From a virus, in the IMG/VR virus record IMGVR_UViG_3300044535_000098, positions 1-37,858 of that record: 37,858 nucleotides of DNA; one strand, given 5' to 3'. Below, in pieces: positions 21,154 through 29,087 of this stretch. Position 1 is the first letter of the stretch. Every line of letters begins with the position of its first letter. The notes below the pieces were generated by a model. That model had not been told where the DNA came from and did not search any database. It saw nothing but the letters and a program-made list of their open reading frames with translations. The position numbers and the translations under genes were made by a program.

Positions 21154-21786
21154 TTAGCTCGGCATGATGCCAGCGAGGGCGGTGATGTAGTCGAACAGGC
21201 CGCGCTTCTGCGTGGTCGTCTGCGTCTGCTGGCCCATGTTGGACGCGCCGACACCGCCGAGGTAGGTGTTCAGGCTGGCCGTCGGAGACCCGGTGAAACC
21301 GCCGTACTGCGCTTTGGATGCGTCGATCAGAGCCTGATTGAGGGCCTGCTGGATCGCACCCTGCTGTGCCTGACGGTCGGCGATGTTCTGCGCGAAACCG
21401 AAGCCCTGCCCGGCGAGGCCAGACTGGATGTTCTGCTGGTTCTGAGCCGCGTTCAGCGCCGTGTTGAAGCCTTGCTGCTGCATGTTGGCGAACATGCCAG
21501 CGCCCTGCTGTGCGAAGCCAGTGTTGGTCAGGGCTTCTGCTACGCCGTGGCGAGAGCCGCCGAATGCACCAGCCCGCGTTGCGGCGGCCCCGGTGTCGTT
21601 GATCGCCATCTGGCGCTGGCGGTTGAGATCCTGCACCGCCTGACCCGTCGCCATGCTGGTGTACGGGTTCATAAACTGGCCGATGTTCGGGCCTGTCGCA
21701 GCCTGATTGAACAGGTTGGCCGACGTCTGCGAGACGTTGCCCGCGACGGGCGTCTGGACGTTCTGTGGGTTCGATCCGCCTGCCAT
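21154..21786 (-). CDS. Internal virion protein, Gln/Asn/Gly-rich
   Basis: The product has 210 residues, starting MAGGSNPQNVQTPVAGNVSQ. It is rich in Gln, Asn, Gly and Ala (AQQGAGMFANMQQQGFNTAL) with short repeated helical segments, and ends TTTQKRGLFDYITALAGIMPS. It resembles DNA-transfer or internal core proteins of podoviruses (gp14- or gp7-like in role). No fixed domain name can be given. It is one of three adjacent ejection-type genes. Confidence 0.65.
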   Translation of the reverse strand: MAGGSNPQNVQTPVAGNVSQTSANLFNQAATGPNIGQFMNPYTSMATGQAVQDLNRQRQMAINDTGAAATRAGAFGGSRHGVAEALTNTGFAQQGAGMFANMQQQGFNTALNAAQNQQNIQSGLAGQGFGFAQNIADRQAQQGAIQQALNQALIDASKAQYGGFTGSPTASLNTYLGGVGASNMGQQTQTTTQKRGLFDYITALAGIMPS

Positions 21787-21787
21787 G

Positions 21788-22447
21788 TTATTTCCTCCCG
21801 CCCATCCCGGCGCTGCCCGCGTCAGCAGGACGCGCGACTGGTCGGTTGGCTTGTGTTGGTGCCCCTTGCGGTGGCGATGCTGCCGCAGCCATGCGGTTCA
21901 ACGTGCTGTCCGGGTTTGCCGTATAAATGCCACCGGGGAGGTATGCGCCGACGGTCGCCATAGATGTCGTGCTGCGTGCGCCGCCCTGCGATGGCATGGC
22001 GTCACGACCATCACGCATGGGCATGCGCGGCTCCATCGTGGGAACGTAACCCGTCGCGGATGCCGAAGACCCAACGCCGCCGCCTGCCCCTGCAGTCCCG
22101 CCGAACTGCGCCATGATTGCATCGTACGTCCCCGGCTGGCGACGCTGCAACTCGGCCAGAGCCGCGTCGTACATCGGCCCGGCAGAGTATGCGCTCATGC
22201 CGCCGTAATCTTGCGCGGGCGGCATGCCTGCCGTTACGTCTGCCGTCGGAGAGCCAAAGGCCTCTGCCATCTGATTGGTGCCCCGCATGGCCGCCACCTG
22301 CATCGGCGTCATCGCAGCGACGTCAGGCCCGTAATAAGCCGCGTAGGGGATGCGCGACACATCCCGGCTGCGGGCTAAAGCCTCTTTCCCGGCATCTTCC
22401 AGCCACTCCGGGATTTTGACTTCGGTTGATTTGCTTCCGCCGCCCAT
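21788..22447 (-). CDS. Virion protein of the ejection/tail block
   Basis: The product has about 219 residues from ATG 22447, which overlaps the previous stop as TAATG and follows AAGGAA. The sequence begins MGGGSKSTEVKIPEWLEDAG and then SRIPYAAYYGPDVAAMTPMQ, a pattern common in podoviral structural proteins just before the internal protein genes. The remainder is Gly/Ala/Pro-rich and low in order. One copy of the 11-mer TGCATCGTACG lies within it (22118-22128). Function is structural by context. Confidence 0.65.
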   Translation of the reverse strand: MGGGSKSTEVKIPEWLEDAGKEALARSRDVSRIPYAAYYGPDVAAMTPMQVAAMRGTNQMAEAFGSPTADVTAGMPPAQDYGGMSAYSAGPMYDAALAELQRRQPGTYDAIMAQFGGTAGAGGGVGSSASATGYVPTMEPRMPMRDGRDAMPSQGGARSTTSMATVGAYLPGGIYTANPDSTLNRMAAAASPPQGAPTQANRPVARPADAGSAGMGGRK

Positions 22448-22803
22448 TACAGTTCCTTCTCCATCACGACCATGACGGGGCGAAACCCGCTCTTGTCCAA
22501 GATCCGCTCCCAGCCCTTGCGGCCAGAAATTGTCATGCTTTGGCAGCCCTGCTGTCGGCCCCACTCGGCCACGCTTTCGATGCCGCCAACCACCTCGTCC
22601 ATCTGCCCACCAGCAAGAAAAACGTGGATCACCTTCTTTCTAGCATACTCCACGATCTCTGTCACGGCACAGCTATTGCCGTACGGCCAGAGTTGCATTC
22701 GACCATCTAGGATAGCTTTTTCGACATCTTCGAAGAGATGCGTGCCGCCGCTGTACTCCAGCGCGGCCTCAATGTGCGGTCGGTTGGCTTCTATGATGTT
22801 CAA
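22447..22803 (-). CDS. GNAT-like small protein (acyltransferase-like)
   Basis: The product has about 118 residues from TTG 22803, which overlaps the previous stop as TTGA and follows AAGGA by 8 bases. No ATG is near. The sequence MNIIEANRPHIEAALEYSGG, then LDGRMQLWPYGNSCAVTEIV, KVIHVFLAGGQMDEVV and SMTISGRKGWERILDKSGFR resembles the GNAT-like proteins seen near tail genes of many podoviruses. The loop GRKGWER corresponds to the cofactor-binding part of GNAT folds, but activity is not proven. Confidence 0.65.
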   Translation of the reverse strand: MNIIEANRPHIEAALEYSGGTHLFEDVEKAILDGRMQLWPYGNSCAVTEIVEYARKKVIHVFLAGGQMDEVVGGIESVAEWGRQQGCQSMTISGRKGWERILDKSGFRPVMVVMEKEL

Positions 22804-23459
22804 GAGTTGATCCTTGATATTGCCAGCGTCACCGACGGCGCGGCTGGCGCGTAGGCCGTTGCCGTGTGAGCGTGCAGGTAGCCGTTGGTGCTGTCGGTCG
22901 CCCACATCACATTCAGCACGTCGCCAGCAGTAATGTTAAAGATTGCGGTCCGAGAGACTACGGTTGTTGCGCCGTTGTTGTGCAGGCTGGCGACCATTGT
23001 GCTGCTGGAGATGTCCGTGCCGTTGATGCGTGGCCAGAACCGAAAGTTTACCGCGCTGGCCGACGAACTGCTGATCTGCGCCGTGAATGCCAGCGTGTAC
23101 AGGCCGCCCTCGGCGAAGGTGATCTCGGTCAGCGGAGACCCGGTCAGCGTGATGTCGTCCAGCAGGAAGGCGTCCAGCGCAATCTTGTAGGCCGTGTTGG
23201 CCGCAGCCGCCGTGACGTCGGCGTCCTGCCCGAGGATCGCGTGCCCGTCGGCGAGAATGATCTGCCGCCACTCGCCGTTCTTGGAGACCACAGGGTAGCC
23301 CTCGGCTGGATCCCACAGCAAAATGCCGTCATCAGACGCCGACGCGCTGGCTGGCTTGAACTGGAGCCGAGACGCCACGCGCTGCAGGTAGTTCACAAGG
23401 TTCTGCGCCCAGACCTGCAGGTTGGCCGTGACTGGGGGTGGTGTCGATCCGTAACTCAT
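22800..23459 (-). CDS. Virion protein with TNF/C1q-like jelly roll
   Basis: The product has 219 residues. The N-terminal half has a helical attachment part (VWAQNLVNYLQRVASRLQF). The second half (GLYTLAFTAQISSSSASAVN, RFWPRINGTDISSSTMVASL, VVSRTAIFNITAGDVLNVMW) matches the beta-rich TNF-like/C1q-like pattern used in phage fibres and receptor-binding tips. ATGA overlap couples it to the tail hub gene upstream. Fold assignment is by pattern. Confidence 0.65.
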   Translation of the reverse strand: MSYGSTPPPVTANLQVWAQNLVNYLQRVASRLQFKPASASASDDGILLWDPAEGYPVVSKNGEWRQIILADGHAILGQDADVTAAAANTAYKIALDAFLLDDITLTGSPLTEITFAEGGLYTLAFTAQISSSSASAVNFRFWPRINGTDISSSTMVASLHNNGATTVVSRTAIFNITAGDVLNVMWATDSTNGYLHAHTATAYAPAAPSVTLAISRINS

Positions 23460-24931
23460 CTGCGGCCACCCGGCTGCGCGTCGATCCGCATGATGCCGAC
23501 GCGCCAGTCAGCCAAGCGTGCGCCGTCAACGCGCATATTGATCTGCCTTCCAGTGAAGCGCACGCTGACCGGGTTGGCCATGCTGTAAGGGCCGTAGGAT
23601 CTCTGCGTGTCGTTCGGGTGGAAGCGCGTCTTGAAGGTGGCCGTCACGTCGCCTTGGGTCTTCTCGTCGGGGATGAGCATGGTGGCCGCCATGACATTGT
23701 CGCCAGCGCCGAGGCTGATCGGGCCGCTCTCGGCGAAGACGTCGGCACCGTCATGCGCCAAGCCAGTTTCGTGATCGTACGATGCACCATCAGTGCCAAA
23801 CCAAATCGGGTTGCGGAACACGCCGCCGTCCACGCCAGCCGTGCGGGAAATGGAACCGACAGACCAGTGGCGCTCGGCGTAATTGAAGACAACGTAGCTG
23901 TCGTTTTCGTTTGATGCCGACGACGGGTAAAACCACCAGATCTCGTTGAATGCCTGATTGCTGACAGCATAAATCTTGGACGATTGCGCCGAATTGATGT
24001 CGGAGAAGACAAGGTCAGCGACATCGCATGGGATGTCTTGAACGGCACCACCAGAGTAGATGTGAAACCCGCGCTTGCCCTTCCAAAATACGCCCTCGTC
24101 AACGGCGACGGCGGCCTTTCTGGAGATAATGCCGCAAGCCGATCCAACTCGCTCAAAACCATACACGAAGGGCGGCCCCTGATAAGTCGCCGTGTGAGCA
24201 TCCTGATCTGTCAGGATGAGCGTCTGCCCGCGCGTCTTGATGCCTAGCATGATCTGGCCGCTAGTTTGCAGTTCGATGTCGCCAGCCTCGTTCGTGGCCA
24301 GAGGCGTCCACTCGGTATTGTCCTCGCGGTCCGACCACTGCACCTTGCGCGGGTTGCCCCCGGCCCCGAGGGCGAACAGGAACCGCTCGGCTGTGACGAC
24401 AAGAGACAGGTTGTCGGTTGGAGCGCCTGAGATGGCCGCCGCGTTGTTGGCGACGTTCAGATCCCACTCAAGCAGGCGACCGTCCGCCGTCGAGCAGGCC
24501 ACAAGATTTTCGCCCCAGTTGTCCAGCGCCCAAGTGGTCGCCTCGCCATAGTTGCCTTGGTCCGTGCGAGGGACGCCGTATGCTTGCAGGCCATAGAAGC
24601 CGCCGCCGTAGCCAGTGTTGACTTGCGCGTCCAAGTCGCCATCGACCAGATCCGCCGGGGTGATGTCCGTCACTGTGCCAGATGCCAGCACGGACTTGAG
24701 GGCGTCGTGGAAGCCGACGGCGTAGCGTCGATCCCCGCTCAGATCCTGCCACGCCAAGGCCGCCCGTGGTGCGGTCGTGCCGACCTCATCCCGCTCCCGC
24801 CAGCCGCCGACCGGGCGCATGGTGCCCTCAATCCAGCGGACGAGGTTGGCATCATACCAGCGGTTGCTGGACTGATACTCTGTCCCGTTGCGGTAAACGC
24901 CGGGCGGGATTTGGAGCGGGATGAGCGGCAT
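23456..24931 (-). CDS. Tail hub protein, gp10-like
   Basis: The product has 491 residues, starting MPLIPLQIPPGVYRNGTEYQ and then NRWYDANLVRWIEGTMRPVG. This start and the repeated short beta motifs (WALDNWGENLVACSTADGRL, TRGQTLILTDQDAHTATYQ, FWKGKRGFHIYSGGAVQDIP) are typical of P22 gp10-like tail hub proteins with propeller-like repeats. It should close the head-tail channel and hold fibres or needle. AGGAG precedes the ATG. The family name is a pattern call. Confidence 0.7.
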   Translation of the reverse strand: MPLIPLQIPPGVYRNGTEYQSSNRWYDANLVRWIEGTMRPVGGWRERDEVGTTAPRAALAWQDLSGDRRYAVGFHDALKSVLASGTVTDITPADLVDGDLDAQVNTGYGGGFYGLQAYGVPRTDQGNYGEATTWALDNWGENLVACSTADGRLLEWDLNVANNAAAISGAPTDNLSLVVTAERFLFALGAGGNPRKVQWSDREDNTEWTPLATNEAGDIELQTSGQIMLGIKTRGQTLILTDQDAHTATYQGPPFVYGFERVGSACGIISRKAAVAVDEGVFWKGKRGFHIYSGGAVQDIPCDVADLVFSDINSAQSSKIYAVSNQAFNEIWWFYPSSASNENDSYVVFNYAERHWSVGSISRTAGVDGGVFRNPIWFGTDGASYDHETGLAHDGADVFAESGPISLGAGDNVMAATMLIPDEKTQGDVTATFKTRFHPNDTQRSYGPYSMANPVSVRFTGRQINMRVDGARLADWRVGIMRIDAQPGGRR

Positions 24932-24959
24932 GGCAATCTCCTGATGCGCGGATACTACA

Positions 24960-25814
24960 TCAACCGAGCAGCTTCGCCAATGTCTTCGGGCCAGCCACGC
25001 CGTCGGCTGTCAGACCGTTGGCCGACTGCCACTTCTTCAGGGCCGCCTCGGTGCCGGGGCCGAAGTCGCCGTCGGCTGCCAGACCCAGCTTGGCCTGCAT
25101 CTTCTTGACGTCGTCACCCTTGGAGCCACGGCGCAGAGTGCCGCCAGAGGCCGCAGGAGCGGCGGCAGGAGCAACGGCGTCGATCTTGCCACCCAATGCC
25201 GCCATAGCCTTAGCATAGCGCGCCTGACGGTCCGCGAGGCCGATGTCACCGCCATTGATCTTCTTGGTCAGCGCGGCCACGTTGCCAGTGTCGGCGACGG
25301 CGTTCAGCTTGTTGGTGTTCCAGAACCACAAAGCCGACGCCAGCGCACCCTCCTTGGTCTCGACCCACACGGCTGCTTCCTCGGCGGTCATGTCGTAGTC
25401 CTTGGCAAAGCGGGTGTAGTTGTCCCGCCCGGTCAACTGCTTCAGCCCACGGCCACGGAAGCGCCAGCCATCGCCCGGCTGGGTGTTGCCCAGCTTGGAT
25501 GTGCGGAACTCGTCCATGTAGACGTAGTTGGCGATCTTCTCGGGGTTCTTTGCATACTCGGCGGCGTTGCGCTTGCCGGGGCCGAAGTAGCGCGGGAACA
25601 CCTTGTTCAGGGTCTCCTCGCGGTAGTTCAGGTTCTCGGACATGGCGTTGAAGTCCATGCTCTCATGCGCGCACTGCGAGATGAACCCGGCGATGCGTTG
25701 GTCAGTCGTGATGTCGTATTTGGGCAGGGCCTTATTGAGTTCATCGCACCAAGCCTCGACCTCCTTATTGGAGGGGATCATCGCGCGCAGTTGGTCTACG
25801 GTAATCAGGCTCAT
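24960..25814 (-). CDS. Endolysin: GH19 chitinase-like lysozyme with C-terminal peptidoglycan-binding domain
   Basis: The product has 284 residues. Residues about 1-200 are a GH19-type lysozyme: ISQCAHESMDFNAMSENLNY, with a catalytic Glu in AHES near residue 50, then YFGPGKRNAAEYAKNPEKIA and WRFRGRGLKQLTGRDNY. A linker of Ala and Pro leads to a PG_binding_1 domain (LRRGSKGDDVKKMQAKLGLA, DGDFGPGTEAALKKWQSANG) at about 225-284. No signal peptide is seen, so release would need the holin. AGGAG precedes the ATG. Confidence 0.9.
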   Translation of the reverse strand: MSLITVDQLRAMIPSNKEVEAWCDELNKALPKYDITTDQRIAGFISQCAHESMDFNAMSENLNYREETLNKVFPRYFGPGKRNAAEYAKNPEKIANYVYMDEFRTSKLGNTQPGDGWRFRGRGLKQLTGRDNYTRFAKDYDMTAEEAAVWVETKEGALASALWFWNTNKLNAVADTGNVAALTKKINGGDIGLADRQARYAKAMAALGGKIDAVAPAAAPAASGGTLRRGSKGDDVKKMQAKLGLAADGDFGPGTEAALKKWQSANGLTADGVAGPKTLAKLLG

Positions 25815-25824
25815 TCACATTCTC

Positions 25825-26226
25825 CTATTCGCACCAAGACTGCTTGGCATCACCTTTGTATGGACGGGCTAGGCCTGCCGAGATCAGGCTTTCAGCTAGG
25901 CTCTGGTGGTCTAGAAAGATGGTCCCCAGCACCCTGCCGCCGTATTTGTCCCACTTGAGGATTTTGATATCGACCTCGAGGGCGTTGGCAACCGCGTCTT
26001 TTGTAAAGGCGCTGGCTTTCTTAGCCAAAGCTGCTTCCGCATCGCATTGAGCGCGAGGTGCTTTCTCGGGCGTATCGATGCCGATGACCCTGATTGACAG
26101 TTTGGGCGGCAGGGGCGACGGAAGAAAATCCACCGCAATCTCCACGGTATCGCCGTCAATGACGCGGGTAATTTCATAAGCATGAGCAGGCGCCGCCGTC
26201 AGCAGGAGCAGGGCCAGCCATTTCAT
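25825..26226 (-). CDS. Exported thermonuclease-like (SNase) protein
   Basis: The product has 133 residues. MKWLALLLLTAAPAHA is a signal peptide cut after AHA. The rest matches staphylococcal nuclease: ITRVIDGDTVEI, RVIGIDTPE and YGGRVLGTI, which carry the metal-binding Asp and the active-site Arg, Glu and Arg of the family. It should cut nucleic acid in the periplasm or outside the cell. In the lysis block it could degrade host or rival DNA at lysis or prevent superinfection; both are inference. ATGA overlaps couple it to the gene upstream. Confidence 0.85.
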   Translation of the reverse strand: MKWLALLLLTAAPAHAYEITRVIDGDTVEIAVDFLPSPLPPKLSIRVIGIDTPEKAPRAQCDAEAALAKKASAFTKDAVANALEVDIKILKWDKYGGRVLGTIFLDHQSLAESLISAGLARPYKGDAKQSWCE

Positions 26227-26438
26227 TTCTTCGGCTTCTTCTTCAGGACCGCGCCAAGCACAGCTTCCTGCGCCATGTCCTTGCCCATGCCGCCGAGCAG
26301 GTCACCGACGTTGCCAGTGGCGGCAACTTTGATCGCGTTCTCTACTGGGTCAGGCAGGTTCACCTTGTCCAGCACAGCATCGACCACCTTCTCTTTAGCC
26401 TTTCGGCCAATGAGCATTCCAACCATGCGTCCGATCAT
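26223..26438 (-). CDS. Small basic lysis-block protein, possibly membrane-linked
   Basis: The product has 71 residues, starting MIGRMVGMLIGRKAKEKVVD. It has a weakly hydrophobic N-terminus, a helical middle (ENAIKVAATGNVGDLLGGMG) and a lysine-rich end (AVLKKKPKK). ATGA overlaps link it to the genes on both sides. It is typical of unassigned small proteins in phage lysis blocks. A role with the holin is possible, not shown. Confidence 0.6.
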   Translation of the reverse strand: MIGRMVGMLIGRKAKEKVVDAVLDKVNLPDPVENAIKVAATGNVGDLLGGMGKDMAQEAVLGAVLKKKPKK

Positions 26439-26716
26439 TCTTGATACTCCTGTGTCGGCGGCTCATCGTTGCCACCCTTTTGCTTTCCATTGCCAGCAGC
26501 CATTACACCGCCCAGCGCACCCACAATGAACGAGGCAATCGGGGCCAGCAGTTCAAAGAAGCGGCGGTCGTTTTCAGAACTCTCACCCATAGGCTGCGTC
26601 ACGAAGACCAAGCTGTAGAGGATGGCAAAGATGATGCCGCCCAAAATAACCACCAAGGCAAGGCCGATAGTGTAGCGCAGCTTGGCTTCCATCACGTCAG
26701 GATCATTCCGAGACAT
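26435..26716 (-). CDS. Holin-like membrane protein, two transmembrane segments
   Basis: The product has 93 residues. Two hydrophobic segments (YTIGLALVVILGGIIFAILY, residues about 15-34, and LLAPIASFIVGALGGVMAAG, about 51-70) are separated by an acidic loop, and a hydrophilic tail follows. Size and topology fit a class II-like holin that would let the endolysin reach the wall. It overlaps the upstream gene by 14 bases. No sequence family is named. Confidence 0.65.
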   Translation of the reverse strand: MSRNDPDVMEAKLRYTIGLALVVILGGIIFAILYSLVFVTQPMGESSENDRRFFELLAPIASFIVGALGGVMAAGNGKQKGGNDEPPTQEYQE

Positions 26717-26900
26717 TCACGCCTCCTGTTAGGTCGGACGGACAGGTCCGAGTTGCGGTGCAGATCGGCGGCTGGCATTCAGCCGAAGACCAGTTGCGAT
26801 AATCCTGACAGGGATAGCGGTATCTGCCATCGCCGGAGAGGACAAAGATTGCGACAATTGCACAGACAAAGGCCGCCCAGACAAAATGTTCTGTCTTCAT
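26703..26900 (-). CDS. Small membrane-anchored Cys-rich protein
   Basis: The product has 65 residues. One N-terminal transmembrane segment (FVWAAFVCAIVAIFVLSGDG) is followed by an exposed Cys-rich part (YRYPCQDYRNWSSAECQPPI then CTATRTCPSDL). The YPCQD...CxPPxC...TCP pattern is common among small phage membrane proteins near lysis genes; I know no proven function. Cysteines may form disulphides in the periplasm. It is a possible lysis accessory or outer-envelope linker. Confidence 0.6.
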   Translation of the reverse strand: MKTEHFVWAAFVCAIVAIFVLSGDGRYRYPCQDYRNWSSAECQPPICTATRTCPSDLTGGVNVSE

Positions 26901-27328
26901 TGCATCGGGTTCCTTATCAGGTCATCCATTGCTTTCCACAGGTCTTCGATCTCAGCGTCGTATTTCTCCAGCTTGCCTGCGAGGCCGCTGCTGACGCTGT
27001 CAGACTTCTCTACCATGGAACGTAGGTCCATCAACTCTTTCTGCTGCTCAAGGATCGTCCCCATCTGGGTCGAGATTGCCGACAGCTTCGGTGCAAGGCC
27101 GCGCACATCGTTGTCTTGGATCGCTTGCTCAAGAGTTTGCACCCGGCTGACCACATCCAAAACTTCGGCAACGCTTTCCTCCACGCCCCAGAACCGATTG
27201 ACCGTGTCGTAACCCACATAGATCGTGCCGCTGATTGCCGACAAGACAGGCACAGCGGCGGCGAACCACCAGCCCTTTACGTCAAAGCCAGCGATCCGCA
27301 GGCCGTTGGTTTCAGCCTCCTCACTCAC
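26897..27328 (-). CDS. Membrane protein with long coiled coil (spanin-like candidate)
   Basis: The product has 143 residues. One membrane segment (WWFAAAVPVLSAISGTIYVG, about 20-39) is followed by a long coiled coil (VVSRVQTLEQAIQDNDVRGL and MGTILEQQKELMDLRSMVEK) and a C-terminal helix. This resembles an inner-membrane spanin or an anchored tether. The next gene downstream (26703-26900) starts with ATGA overlap. A clear o-spanin partner is not assigned with certainty. Confidence 0.55.
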   Translation of the reverse strand: MSEEAETNGLRIAGFDVKGWWFAAAVPVLSAISGTIYVGYDTVNRFWGVEESVAEVLDVVSRVQTLEQAIQDNDVRGLAPKLSAISTQMGTILEQQKELMDLRSMVEKSDSVSSGLAGKLEKYDAEIEDLWKAMDDLIRNPMQ

Positions 27329-28074
27329 GAACCGTAGCCCGCAGCGTACACGTCGGCCAGCGTCACAGTGTCAGCACCAAGCAGCCCTTGCAGGCCGATG
27401 CCGAAGACGTTGGTCGCGGAGATGTTCATAATGTCAGCCGTGGCAGAGTAGGCCACCGTCGCGCCGTACAGGCTGGTGCCGCTGTTGGCCGCGTAGGCGT
27501 CCACCGTCCCGGTCATGGTTGCGTTGCGGGATGCAGCCAAGAAGGCACCAGCATCGCGGGCGTAGGACTGCACAGCGCCGAGAGCGTTGTTGTAGTTGCT
27601 CACGTCGGCGGCGGTGATGGTCATGTCGTTGTTGGTCAGTACAGCCTGCACGGCCATCTGTTCCTGCACCGTGTCGGCGCTGGCGGCCATGTTGGCCACC
27701 GCCTGCACCTCCATCAGAACCGCAGTCGCGGCAACGAGGTTATCGACAGCCGTATCGAGATTTGCCATCGTTGCGACGTAGTTATCCTGAAACAACAATT
27801 CGGCGTTGTAGTACGTCGCGTCGATCACCCCCTGCACATCGGCGTTGTAATCAACCCGCATCTGCTCAGTGACGGTCGCCGTCTGCATGATGCCCGGCGC
27901 GAGGATGTCGCCTTGGCCAGCACTGTAGACCGCGCCAGCCGTCAGGCTCTGAGACGCTGACAACTGGTTAAGGATTGTCTGGGCCGACCCCTGTAGATCC
28001 GTCATCGTCGGATCGGCGTGAGCGGCGGAAACGCTCAGACAGAGTAGGGCCGCTGCTTTCTTGAGGTACGACAT
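27325..28074 (-). CDS. Exported protein, unknown function
   Basis: The product has 249 residues. The signal peptide MSYLKKAAALLCLSVSAAHA is followed by a helical, Ala/Val/Asp/Thr-rich mature part (ILNQLSASQSLTAGAVYSAG, ADVSNYNNALGAVQSYARDA). It starts 107 bases before the end of the upstream gene in another frame, with GGAGAGG before the ATG. It is in the export/lysis block. It may be an exported virion or envelope protein. No family is known to me. Confidence 0.65.
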   Translation of the reverse strand: MSYLKKAAALLCLSVSAAHADPTMTDLQGSAQTILNQLSASQSLTAGAVYSAGQGDILAPGIMQTATVTEQMRVDYNADVQGVIDATYYNAELLFQDNYVATMANLDTAVDNLVAATAVLMEVQAVANMAASADTVQEQMAVQAVLTNNDMTITAADVSNYNNALGAVQSYARDAGAFLAASRNATMTGTVDAYAANSGTSLYGATVAYSATADIMNISATNVFGIGLQGLLGADTVTLADVYAAGYGS

Positions 28075-28681
28075 CGGGCAGTTCCTCTCCGATCATCAGG
28101 AAGGTGTCCCAAAAGGACCGATCTTGCGCGTACCCTACCACATAAATGTAGGGATTGTCACGCATGGCCAGATAGCCCTCTCGGCCCACCAGCAGCTTGC
28201 CCGTCTCAATGCTGTAGATCGGGCAGGGTGTGCTGGCCAGCGCCATAGCTTTGTAGACCTTGGCGTTGTCGCACATCACCGAGATGCCGCTGACCTGTAG
28301 GCCCAGCCCGCCAGCCTCCTGCGGTGTGCCAAGCAGGCGGGCGTCCTTGCGGCGGTTGCACTCGGCGTCTTGCTCCATGCTCCCCTCGGCCCTGCCGAAG
28401 ATGCTGATCTGGAAAGCCTGCTGCTTCGGGATCAGGCAGCTATCATTGCCGCCGCCACCCATGACTGTCGGCGCTGCGGCTGTCGGCACGGGCGTTGAGA
28501 ACGGAGACGAGCCTGCGCCGTTATAGTTCTTGGTCTCACTGGTGGAGACGTTGCCGCTGTCAATTGTAGAGTTGGTGTTGCCTGAATTGGTATTCAGGTC
28601 GCCCGTGACTTGGGCGTTGGCGGCTGTCGTCAGTAGACAGAGCAGAGCGCACCCATAACGTCCCGCGTGTCGCCGGAGCAT
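27968..28681 (-). CDS. Exported protein with Cys pattern, phage family of unknown function
   Basis: The product has about 237 residues from ATG 28681. The signal peptide MLRRHAGRYGCALLCLLTTA ends at ANA-Q. The mature start is Asn/Thr/Ser-rich (LNTNSGNTNSTIDSGN), then PVPTAAAPTVMGGGGNDSCL, ISIFGRAEGSMEQDAECNRR and MCDNAKVYKAMALASTPCPI. This cysteine and PTAAAP pattern recurs in many podoviruses (from memory), with unknown function. Its 5' end overlaps the upstream lipoprotein gene by 52 bases and its 3' end the next gene by 107 bases. Upstream in-frame starts lack support. Confidence 0.65.
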   Translation of the reverse strand: MLRRHAGRYGCALLCLLTTAANAQVTGDLNTNSGNTNSTIDSGNVSTSETKNYNGAGSSPFSTPVPTAAAPTVMGGGGNDSCLIPKQQAFQISIFGRAEGSMEQDAECNRRKDARLLGTPQEAGGLGLQVSGISVMCDNAKVYKAMALASTPCPIYSIETGKLLVGREGYLAMRDNPYIYVVGYAQDRSFWDTFLMIGEELPDVVPQESSGPTLSERFRRSRRSDDDGSTGVGPDNP

Positions 28682-28845
28682 AGCAGCTCGTTGGCCGCGT
28701 CGCCGTGCGCCATGTAGTAAAGCGTTTCCGCGTTCTGTCTGATCTCGCACTGGCGGTCACCTTTCGGGCAGGCCGTCGTGTAGGCCACGGACGATACAGT
28801 AACAGGGCCGCAGCCAGCGACCAAGAGGACGAGTGCCAGTCTCAT
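28630..28845 (-). CDS. Small lipoprotein, possible outer-membrane spanin
   Basis: The product has 71 residues. MRLALVLLVAGCGPVTVSSV has a short signal peptide and lipobox LVAG-Cys, so it is a lipoprotein. Four or more other Cys (CPKGDRQC, LLCSGD, ALCSVY) follow. The ATG overlaps the stop of the upstream membrane and coiled-coil gene (28842-29084) as ATGA. This is the layout of an inner/outer spanin pair, but it lacks the usual Pro-rich region, so the role is only possible. Confidence 0.6.
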   Translation of the reverse strand: MRLALVLLVAGCGPVTVSSVAYTTACPKGDRQCEIRQNAETLYYMAHGDAANELLCSGDTRDVMGALCSVY

Positions 28846-29084
28846 TTGGCAAGGCTCCGCATCAGTTCGTCGATCTTTTTGTCGAGATTGTCCAACCGCG
28901 AGATCACCCTGTTCATGTCGGTGTGCATGTCGGCCCGCGTAACGTAGTCACGGGCTACTTCTTCGCGTGTGCGGTTCAGCAGGATTTGCAGCCGCTTGAC
29001 CTCTTCGACGTGGTTCTTCAGCACCCAGCCGATCAGGCCGAGTGCTGCCGACATGAGGGCGCTCCAGAGTGTTTCGGGGGTCAT
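28842..29084 (-). CDS. Small membrane protein with coiled coil (possible inner-membrane spanin)
   Basis: The product has 80 residues. One hydrophobic helix (TLWSALMSAALGLIGWVLKN, about 5-24) is followed by a coiled coil (EEVKRLQILLNRTREEVARD, then NRVISRLDNLDKKIDELMRS). It is N-terminally anchored and followed at once by a lipoprotein gene. This is the plan of an i-spanin/o-spanin pair, though 80 residues is short for an i-spanin. Confidence 0.6.
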   Translation of the reverse strand: MTPETLWSALMSAALGLIGWVLKNHVEEVKRLQILLNRTREEVARDYVTRADMHTDMNRVISRLDNLDKKIDELMRSLAK

Positions 29085-29087
29085 GTT

